In this document: positions 10,711 through 22,700 of the stretch, piece by piece
How positions within the stretch are numbered: position 1 is the first letter of the stretch
Layout: every line of letters starts with the position of its first letter
DNA from: Ooceraea biroi
Lineage: Eukaryota > Arthropoda > Insecta > Hymenoptera > Formicidae
DNA length: 64,000 nt
Assembly (NCBI RefSeq): GCF_003672135.1
Contig: NC_039508.1
Coordinates: 7,068,001-7,132,000, forward strand
Direction of reading: 5' to 3'
Notes under the pieces: model-generated
What the model saw: only the letters and a program-made list of their open reading frames with translations
Databases searched by the model: none
Told to the model about the DNA's origin: nothing
Made by a program: the position numbers and the translations under genes

Positions 10711-13700
10711 GTAATCGTTTGAATAAAAAACAATTTATTTGACACAATAGATCTCTTATTTTTGTAATTTTTCGAAAGATTTCTCATTATGTTAAACACG
10801 TATAAAGAATAAGTGTTAAAAATCAGATAAATAGCTGTGCAATAGGTAATCATTTTTTTGTAACATTATTGCACAAGTTTCTCCTCAAATGTCTGTAGGA
10901 AACAACGTGAAACGTATCTTCGGACAAAGAACTAGTAGCAAAACTACGCTTGATAAAATGTTCGATGCACCGATCGACCAAGAGATAACTCAAAAGGCAC
11001 ACGGGCGTAGCAGGCAATCATTTTTAATGAATCGAATCGACGATCTTTTACACAATAGAAATATTTTAAATAACAACGTAGCGCGAGTCAGGCAAAGTCC
11101 GCGGAGAAAGGAGAAACGTGCGAAGGATCCGGGTAGCGAAGTTGCACTTCCAAATGAGAACTATGAGAACGATGAAGATGCTGATGAGGGCAATGATTTA
11201 TTAGATGCGGCGCGATTACAAGGATTTCCCATCTGGCAAGTTCCGGAATCGACGGTTGCTACAATTAATTTAAACTCTTTGATCAGCCCGATGACTACAC
11301 AAATAGAAATGGTTAATCCATCATTGTTCACGTTTGAGAAACCATTACAATTAGAGAATTTATACTCCGATCGTTCTTGGAACGAAGCAAGAATGCCCTT
11401 CTATCAAAATTCGCAAGAGACATTTGGTATAACTGTTTCTGATAAAAATTTGATACTTCCCAAAATCTCCAATCCGAAATTTATAACTGATCCCGACGCA
11501 AAAACCCGTGCCTTTAAGAATTTAAATAATAAAGTACTATTTCCTATATATCCTGGATTATACGTTGGCATAGATTCGCCGAATTTCAATCGATTTCAAA
11601 GATCTCAGTGGCAATACAGCGACTATCAGCAAAATTCTCCAGGTTCGCCTAACATAAAAAAAGAATCGCCTAAAAATCATCTAATGAGTTCCGAGAGAAA
11701 ATTTATGTTAATACCGATTTCTAAGGACTTGTATGTTTTGAAGAATGTAGAAGATACTATTCGAACAGACGCAGATAAAATAATTCCGAAGCAAGTATAT
11801 AAATTACCAGTGGGAAATAAGAATAATGCTACTTCGGCTATAGTCTCGTTTAAAGCGCACATGCATCATGATGTGGAGGACGTGGGCAGAGTATATCTTC
11901 AGAAAAATTTATACAATCACCATTTGTTCGATAATAATGGGAATTATTTATATTCCTATCCTGATTCTCGTGTTTCCGAGGAGAACCGAAATCCTATGGA
12001 AAGTCCAGCGTCATTTTATCCTAATTTATTCTATCCCGGTATTACTTCTCCGGCTCATTCTAATTCAATCGATACTATTACTGAAATATCAATCGAGCAA
12101 ATTACTCCTCGTATTCCGGATTATGAGACTTATTCCATGGATAGCGCGGTTAAGTCAGACGATAGGATTGAGTCTTATAACTCTACGTTTCTACCGACGT
12201 CGTCCTCCTTCCTCAAGGTTCCTAATTACGATATACCTTTGTATTCTGAGGAAAACGCGAATTATCCGCCGAATATTTCGCCTGCGATAAAATTGGACGA
12301 AATAAATTCGTTTGAATCAAATAGCAAAAGTTGCGAAAACTTTCTGACATATAAAGAACTTGGTGTGGAAGTGACGACTATTGATTTCCGAAATACTTTT
12401 GGCATATTCGATGATTTAGATACACTAGTTACTTCGGAAAACGTTAAAATGTACTCAACAAATGTGCACGAAGGGGTATTCGATCTAACACAAAGTACAG
12501 AAGATGAATCTAAACTTCTCATAGGAAATGAAAATAAAGATAGAACAGATTTCGTGGATAAAATGTCGACGCGATATGGATCTACTTTGGACGCATCTCC
12601 AAAAGAAGACAATACTTCTTTTTTGGATGTTATTAATTTCAGTAATGCTAAAAATATTTTAAATAATTATGATAATTTAGTTCAAGATAATCAAGCACCA
12701 AGAACTTCAATTTTAAGCGAATATAGTGATAAGAAATCAAGTAACAATGTTAATCATTACAATAGATTTATGGATAAAATATTGTTTAATGATTACGCTA
12801 CCAAAATCGATTCATTTCTTAAAACTGAAGATACAATATCTACATCATTTCTTCCTGATACAGATGAATGGACATTAAAGAAAGAGCAATCCAATACAGA
12901 AAACCCACGTACTTTACTCATGGCGATTAAACCATTGTCTGCAGAATTACAAAAATTGTTAAACGCTGTTAAATTATTTAATCAGAGCATCAGTGATGTG
13001 CAAAACAAATTATGCGATAAAAAAAACGTCACATCAGCAAGAGTAGAGCGAGAAAATAAAAAGAAGAAAACAAATATTACCAATCCTACTAGCAATTTAG
13101 ATTATTATAAGTCTGATCTTTCTGCAGGAAGTTTTGACAAGCAATTTTGGAAAAGCAAAAGACGGAACTCAATATCAAAAGATAGAAATATAGTGGATCG
13201 AACATCTCATAATATAAAATTTAAAAGAGAAACTAAAGACTATGTTCGCTTTCTAAATAAAGTAACGGCACCGTTGCGTAAATACGCGAGCTCTGATAAT
13301 AAATTAAAAATACAAAATGATCGTAGAAGCTCTTTCAAAAATATAAAGTTGGGTAAGAGAAAATTGTTTAAGTCAGATAACGCCGAGAAGTATAAATCGT
13401 CTCATTCGAGATTTAACAGAAACTTAAAATCATTGACAAAAAGTTACGGAAAGCAAGTTAAACCAATCCGACGCTTTATTAAATTCAGATTAAAAAAGGC
13501 ATATTCGACGACACCTATTATAATATTATCACATCTCATCGGATACAATATGTCAAACAAAAATGACTTTTTAAATAAACGCGCACAAAATTTTCAAAGA
13601 AATAAATTAATTTCTTCATCACATGATGTGTCTTCAAAGTTTTTTAACATGTTCACGGATGAAGATAGCAGAAGCTATTTTTTATCAAGTAATAAACGGA

Positions 13701-16700
13701 AGCCAGTGCAACACAATGTAAAAAGAGCAATGTCAACAGAAATGTACACTACCGAAAAAGGAATAACGTTTTCTTCCGTTTATATACAATTTTATAAAGA
13801 AGCGACGGCTTACCGCGACATACTTACACTGCTGAACATGACCAAAGAATCTCGTGTAGAACATCTGACTGATACTATGTGGACTGCAGAAAATGTGACA
13901 GAGCCGTTGTTATTAATGTTTACAACAACAGAAGTTCTTCAAATTACAACATTCTTGCCGTATTTTATTCAGGAACTAACGACCATTGCTCCAAGTACAA
14001 CAATAAGAAAAACAAAACCTTTGGAAGCTACCGAATCAGGTCTATACGAGTATGTAACGGAAACTGATTTTGAGTATGACAAATATGGTGAGGATTACGA
14101 AGAAACAAATTATACGGGGATGTACGAAGATTACGAATACGAAGATCATGAAAATGTTACATTTTGGTACGATTATACTACGGAGAAAATTACGAGAATA
14201 ACTGAGATCGAGCAAGTTAATGCAACTATTTTCAAGGATTTTATATCAGAATTTATTAGCGAAACAGCGAGGAGTGTCGAAATTACAGAAAAAAAAACAG
14301 ATTATGCTGTAGAAATTGAAACATCGACAGAGGCATTAATACAGTACACAACAATTGAATACGTATTTACCACAGGTTCATTAATTACAACGACTATTTT
14401 CGATATTATTGGAACACAATTGCCGGTTACATTAAGTGCATTTACAATAACAATGCCAACTACACTGCCGCTATTTTATACGACAGAAATAACAACTCTG
14501 CTAATTGATAAAATGACGCTACTGATCGATGAAGCTACTGAAGAAAGTGTTACAATATCAAGAATGGTAAGTCCTACTACGATAATTGAGACTGTCACCG
14601 CACGACCAACAGAAAAGCTTACATCCGAATCTGTCATACTGTTAACTGCATTTTTGGAAGGAATTACAGACATTACTGTGAATATTACGATTCCTGCAGC
14701 TGTTAAAACTTCAATCAAAGAGACACCGCCATTAATCACTAAAATGATTACTGAAAAAGAAATTATAGAAAGTACTTATGGAATTACGATAATTACTGTA
14801 CTAACTACGCAACTTGCTACAATAAAGCAAACAACTGAAACATCGATAACTCTCGCTACTATTAGTGAAGTTACTATTACAAACTATACTATTACAAGTT
14901 CGCCTACAATCTCAACAAGTATGGAGTCAACAATTTCTAGTATATTTACAGAAATTCCGATAACTACTTCAAAACTAGAGGAAGAGAGCCCAATAACGCA
15001 GATTGAAGAAACTCTAACAGCACAAATTACAGAAGCACCAACTATGGAAATTCCAATAACTAGTAAAATTCCAGTATACACTAAAGCTACAATAAGTACT
15101 ACCAAAGAACTACCAGAAATTTCAACAATTCCAGAAACTACAACAATTATCAAAGCGCCAACAGTTACTAAAATTTCAACCGCGACGAAGATTTCAACAA
15201 TGAAAATTACAACAACTTGGATTACTACAGAGAAAATCACCATTGTAAAAGAAACGACGCCAACAATTATCAAATTTTTAACAACTACAAAGATTCCTAT
15301 TACTACAGAAACTCTAACACCAATTGAGATTGCGACAACTCCTGAAATTCTAAAAACTACAACAATTACCGAAATTTTAACAACTATTAAAATTCCAACA
15401 ACTACAGAAATTCTAACGACGACTGAGATTATAACAACTGAGATTCCTACTACAAGTCCAGCTACTGAAACTGCAATTACAGAAACTACGACAATTGCCG
15501 AAACTATAACAACTATTAAAATTCCAACAACTACAGAAATTCTAACGACTGAGATTGCAACAACTCAGATTGTTACTACAAGTCCAGCTGAAACTGCAAT
15601 TACAGAAACTACAACAATTGCCGAAACTATAACAACTATTAAAATTCCAACAACTACAGAAATTCTAACAACTGAGATTCCTACTACAAGTCCAGCTACT
15701 GAAACTGCAATGACAGAAGCTACAACAATTGCCAAAATTATAACAACTATTAAAATTCCAACAACTACAAAAATTCTAACGACTGAGATTGCAACAACTC
15801 AGATTGTTACTACAAGTCCAGCTGTAACTGCAATTACAGAAACTACAATAATTGCCGAAACTATAACAACTATTAAAATTCCAATAACTACAAAAATTTT
15901 AATGACAACTGAAATCGCAACAACCGAGATTACTACCGAAACTCCAACAATTACTGAAACGTTAATAATTACTACAATTCCTACTACTATAGAAACTCTA
16001 ACGCCAATGGAGATGAAGATAACAAGTACTGAAGTTCCAACGTTTACAGAAACTGCAACAGTTGCTAAAACTTTAAAAACTATTAAAATTCCAACTACTA
16101 CAGAGATTGTAACGCCGAGCAAAATTACAACAAGAGCCAAATTTCCAATAATTACAGAAACTACAATTGCTAAAACTTTAACAACAATTAAAATTCCAAT
16201 TACAGAAACTCTAACGCCAACCGAAATTGCAAAAACTATCGAAATTCCAATCGCTACAGAAATTACAACAATTATTGAGGTGTTGACAACTACTAAAATT
16301 CCAACTACTGCAGAGACTTTAACGCTGACCAAGATTGCAACAGTTACCAAAATTCCAATGATAACAGAAAGTACAATAATTACGGAAATTTTAACAACTA
16401 TTGAAATTCCAATTACTACGGAAACTTTAACATCAATCGAGTTTGCAACAACTATCAAACCTTCCACAATTACAGAAACTACAAAAATTATTAAAACTGT
16501 AACAACTGCTAAAATTCCAATCACAAAAATTACTAAGCCTATTGAAACATCTATCGAAAATGTAACGACTGCAGAAAGTACTACAATTACCGAAACTTTA
16601 ATAACAACTGAAAGTCCAATCATTGCAAAAACTTCAATACCTATTGAAATTGCAATAACTACCGAGATTCCAACAACTATAGAAATAACTACTAAAATTC

Positions 16701-19700
16701 CAATCATAGAGACAAGCTTGACAACAACAATTGCCACGTTATCGTCAATTGAAAGATCAGAATATATAACGATTCCAGAAACAACTACTATGCTTACTTC
16801 GTTTACTGAATCCGTCTTACCGGTGTTAACAACAACAGAAATACCTGTGTCGACATCAGAAATTACTCCTATATTATCAAAAACTGTATCAGAAATAGAA
16901 GAATTTATGACAACTAAAAGTTTATTGGTAATATCTACCACAGGGATCTCTACAACACTATTTACTGAAACGACAGTCCATCTTGCTATTTCAACTTCGG
17001 CGGCCATTGAAGCAATGCCAGAAGTTGAAACGGAGTATTATGTAGCACCAGAGCCGTTATACAAAGAATATGAAGAGTACGAAGAGTATGATACTGAGAT
17101 ACCAACGAATATGTGGTACGATTACGAAGAATATAAAATTGAAACAAAGGAAACAAGTACTGTTACATTGAGCACAGAAAAACATATGAAATTGCCCGAA
17201 GAAAAGACCACACTATTTGATAAAGGTACATCTTTGTATGAAACCAAGATTTCAGAGTTTACAACATACTCAACAACTCCTGAGGTTACTTCAATTTATA
17301 CCGAATCAAGTTTAGCTACAACTAATCTGAAAACGCCTTATTTATACACTGAGAAAGAGACTTCGACTGTTTTCTTAGAGACAACTGCATCGACTGTTGT
17401 TGAAAATATAACAATGATCGAAGTGGAATCTGAATCTACGACGTCTAGTGTGAGTGAAAAGGAAGAATCAATAACGACTCGGAAAAGCTTAACTTTTGGT
17501 TCTACTGAAGAATATAGTCTTCCTTCTTCAACAGTTTTCAAAATTTTGACGGAACCTTTGCCGCTTGAATATCCAACAATTTCTTCTAGATATATAGACA
17601 GACATACGAAATTCACGTTAGCACTCACAAAGCATATTACTCTACCCAAATTCATCACCAAGCCTAAAGAAGTCCCAGAAATCAAGTTGGAGAAGACTAC
17701 GACTATGGAAGGACTTTTGATTAAAGTTACTGAAATAGAAAAATTAACTTCTTTCTTCGTCTCACCAATGCGAACAACTTTATCGGAAGAAGAAGCTATT
17801 AAAATAGCAACCACGACTACCGAATTTCCAGAAATGGAAACAGCTATTAAAACTGGTTTTGAAACTATCGCCTGGACAACTATTACAATGCCGACTACGG
17901 AAGAAGAGGTTGTTCCACATGTCACGCCGCTTATCACTCCCAAAGCGGAAATCAAATTTGAACTTACTACGAGTAAAACTGTTGGGCGAGAAGAAGAGAG
18001 GAAGCAGTTACTGCAACGACTCGACGATCTCAAGCAACATGAGAAAGAAGTGGCAGAGAGAGAAGAAAAATTGAGGGAGAAAGAACGACAATGGCACAGA
18101 GAAAAGGAAGAACGTAAAAGGATCATGCAGTACGAAAGAGAGAGAACAGAAAATGTTACTGTGATCGCTAGCACAACTGCAAGCTATGTTACAACTGCTA
18201 CCACTAGTACTCTGACGACAGCTTTCATAGAGACAAATATTACTACAGAAAGTTCATCCCTGTCAACGACTCTAGAGATTAAAATCACATCCCCTATTCT
18301 TGATACATTTATTACCACGCTGAATTTTAGTTTGGATGAAATAATTACAATATCAACCGAAATAACTCCACTTTACACTATAGAAGAAATAATGTCTGTA
18401 ACCATAGAAAAGGTAGAGAAAATCGAATTTTACACTACGGCAGAAGCTACAGCTATGGAATACACTACAGAAAGGACAGAGAAAATGTATACTACGAGTC
18501 CTATAATCCACACGCCACGTATCACTACCTCTATTGTGGATTTATATAATATCAGTATACCGTCAGTCGAAGCCGTTACCTCTTATACCATTGAAGAGAT
18601 GTATACTACAAGTTATGGGGTTGTCTATTCAAGTGAGCCGTCACTTACTTTGCCTACGATGATATCTGCTGGCCCAATCTCTTTAGCCATTGACGAATTT
18701 ATTAGTGTACCTATTACCACATTTAGTATGTACGAAATCAGTGTAACTCCAATGGCGACTTTAACTTATACTACAGAAGAAATATATACTATAAGTTATC
18801 CAAAGACTTACAGCAAATCTTCAATTATCTCACCTATATTTACAAGCCCAATTACATTGACTACTGACGAGTTCATTACTTTATCCACATTCAGTAAGAG
18901 GTTTGATGAAGTTGGCATAATTTCAGTTACGACTCCTACTACTTTAGAAGAAATATACGTAACGGCTTATAGTGAATCTTCGTCCACTTCAGCAACTACT
19001 TTGACTACTTTAGTTGTTAGTACAATCGTCGAGATTGAATATAAAGAAATAGAAAGTTTGGAGGAAGAATTACGAAAGAAAGAACGCAAGTTAGAGGAAA
19101 GAGAAAAGCTGTTGCTAGAAAGAGAGAGACAACTGGAGGAAGATATAGCAGAATTTGAAAGATACAGGAAAGAATTTGAAAAAGAAGAAATTTACACTTC
19201 GACAACATCGATTGAAGAATCGACTGCTTCCATAAATTTAACAACGCCAATACCGCCGACGGAAAAGACTACTACAAAATCCCATTTAACGACAACGCAG
19301 ATTAAAAAGGCAACCGAGAAGAAAAAATATCAGACTACTACGAAAATAATGACATCGTGGTTTAAGACTGCAAAGCATGTTCCTGAAGAAATTACACAAG
19401 AGAAAGAAGTAGAAATTGTGACGAAAAGAATATGTTTAAATGTTTTGGAAAATATAACAATTCCCTTAGATAAAAGTAGGAGAAACATTGTAACCAAAAA
19501 AGTATGCCTGCTATATTTTCCTGAGAAAAATGAGGAGAACATAGTCGGTCGATTGAGCAGAAAACTTTTCGCTTTCCAAAATAGAAAAATTAGGAGATCA
19601 AATCTGAATTTTCCGTTACGTTTTCGATATAACAGAAGACAAAGAATGGTAGAAGCTACGCGTAAAATTAGCAATTTGCAGCTATCACATCATGAATGGA

Positions 19701-22700
19701 TGAGTAATCAAAGCACAAAACCGCTGCAACAGTTTAAAGGTTTTACGCGAATCTATGAAAAAATGCGTGAACCTTCTTCAAGAACTCTTATTACTACTAC
19801 GACCGATGCACAAGAAAACATTACTAACAATTTTGATAATAAAAATTTATATGAACGCCGTGTCCTCGATTACTATGAAAATTTTATTTCACCAACAACA
19901 AAATCTATGTTAGAAAATGGGAAATGCAGAAATAAAAACGTTTTCTTCAGATGTAATTTAAGTTTGGAAAAAGGAAACAATTGGTGGAGAAATGACACAA
20001 TAAACGTTGAAAAAAGGGAAGCTTTTTCGATGAAGAAAAATACTCGATCTTGGTCAATGGAAGATAAGGCCAGTATTTCGAATCAGAAAGAGGAAACTGC
20101 AACCAGCGAAGAGAATATTGGTGAAGTCGACAATAGATCTTACACGGTGAATGTACTGCATCTTGGCTATAATAAAGATAAAGAGACTCATGAACTGATA
20201 TCTGTTAAACCAGATAAGGATGAATTAATAATGATAATATCTGAATCACATGATGATAATTATGCCACTGAAGAAAATGATAAAATTCGAAAAAATTATT
20301 ATGAATTTGAAGAGAAAGATGACGTAAAAGAGCAGGACGATGACTCGTCAGATGAAATAGAAAAAGAAATAGAAGAGGAAAATGATTACGTCGAGGATAT
20401 GGTAGAAAGTAAGAAGAAATCTCAATAATAAAATATTTTTTCAAATATATTCTTTTAATCTTTTTACATTTATTCTTTCATCATTATTTTCTTTATCAAT
20501 TTTCAAGAACATTGCGATATTAAATATGTTTTTTTAAATTTGATTTAATTGGCACGAAGCATTAATATCTAGCATATATCACTTTTAAACATTTTTGATA
20601 TTGTAGATTACATGAATTATGAGGAACATACTCCATCAACACTGGCATATAATAAAAACTTATTAGACTATATAAATCGAAGAACGACAGAGAGTAGTAT
20701 GGGACTGTTAGACCAAATGTGGCCTACAGAAAAGAGTACGACGTATCACTTGGGTGGTACTAGATTTTGGGAATTGGATTTCGAAGTTACGGAACCATTG
20801 GATACACTTACGACGATTGCTGAGAGCAAAACTATAAATGCAGCTATTATTAAAACAACGTGTTTCCACGTCGTTTTTGAAAATAAAAGAAATGGTACTA
20901 TAGAAACAAAGCGTTATATACATCATAAACGAAATATTCATGATAATCAAATGAAGAAATCTAATAATCGACAAGATACTAGTCTTAAAAACATAACAGG
21001 AAAAAATATGTTGCTTTTCACTGCTTTAAGTACGAAACAGCCCAGCATAAGAGCAAAGAAATTAAAAAATAATTCGCAAAACTTATGTGAATCAAAACGT
21101 TATAAGCAGAATTTCAATAGGAAACAGAAAGTGAAATTTAATGCAAAGTTTCCGCATAATAAGGATCCAATAATTGTTAAAAATCGCAAGTTATGTGGTG
21201 TTAATAAAAATAAATCGAAACATCAAATTAGCAAGCACAAAGATATTATAAATATTAGCGACAGAGATAAACAGAGACAACTTGGAAAATCGCAGAAACC
21301 AAAGAATACTGATTCGTATTCTTTAAAAAATTGTACGGACAGTTGTATCGTGAATAAAAAAAATTCAGATAAATATCATGAAGCAAAAATTATGAAAACT
21401 ACAAAGCATCATTATTCACAAATAAAAAATACCGACAAGAATGACGTAAAAATGCATTCCAATATTATTACCGATCATAAAAATAAATCCGCATTGCACG
21501 AGGAAAAAATTCACGATTGTTTAAATTGCATTTGCGACATCGTAAGCGTAATTAATAGCATAAGATCTATATTGGACAGAACAAGCTTTTCTTTAGAGGA
21601 AATTAAGACACTTAACTGCAGCAGATACAAAGAGATTCAAGACAATGTAGTGATTTCAATGGACTCCGACATAGAAGAGGCTAAAACATTTCCACAACCG
21701 CATTACAATACCGATTCACTAAGAGGTCAAAAATATATCAAGCTGGAGGAACTGGAAGATGATTTTAAAAACGATTTGGAACTTGACAATGGTACTGCTT
21801 CTTCTAATTTCATTAGATATTTGATACTAAGAGATTTGTATGGAACGTGCATATAATATCATGAAAAATTCCTTATTCCTTTCCAGATCACGATGTTATT
21901 TCATTACCCGGTCTTAATCTTAACTTGCCCTGCAATCAAGACGGCGACGGTATCACTTGGCTGTCAAGTATTAGTAGACCAAGTTATTCATGGAAAAGAA
22001 CGGATGGCATTGCGCTTTTCGGTACAATATTGCATGCTTCAGATTCGATAGATACGATAATTATTTTATTATTTGTAAAATTATGTTTTACAGGTTTTGT
22101 GGCGGAAAATGGCGATTTGGAGTTACAAAATGTAAATGCGAAAGATACAGGTAATTACACGTGCATCATGACATACATAGGCCCCGACAACGAGGAACCC
22201 GTGGAAACTACTTACAAAGTTCATTTGCAAGGTACATTATTAATTAATGCTCATTAAACAATTTGTATTTTTTGTCGAGTTATTCCCCTACAAGTGGAGG
22301 CGGCGAATATTTAAAGTTGCTAAATTAAAGAAAAAATCTCTTCCATACAGTCGTCACGCTACCAAGATACATCCTGCATGGCGAGAAACGTTACCACGCA
22401 CGATCTTGCGACGAAAGAGAGTTGGATATAATAGTGACGTATTTGCCTTTGAAATTAAATAGTTTCCTATGCGAAATGGACATTTGCAATACTTATATCA
22501 TAACGCCATCCTGCTCCCGCAGCCAAGTACGTGTATTATCATACTAATATAATAAAAAGGTAAAGTTTGTTCCATTGTTCGGGGTAATCTCAGAAACTAC
22601 TAAACCGATTTGAAAAATTCTTTCACTGGTGGATAGCTTAGATCTTCCTGAGTAACAGACTATGTGCAATCGTCTTGCAACTTCTAAAAATGTGCGCGTC

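Noticed and set aside
10889..10891. ATG at 10889 as start of the mucin protein
   Set aside because: It lies in the intron just before the acceptor at 10897-10898, gives no signal peptide, and the upstream signal exon joins in phase.
15799..17007. 402-codon open frame on the minus strand
   Set aside because: Antisense to the Thr/Ile repeats of the mucin exon. Its Val/Ile/Ser monotony is the mirror of repeated ACA/ATT codons, and it has no independent signals.
17338..18174. 278-codon minus-strand frame
   Set aside because: Also antisense to the giant exon; Ser/Cys-rich low complexity with no recognisable domain.
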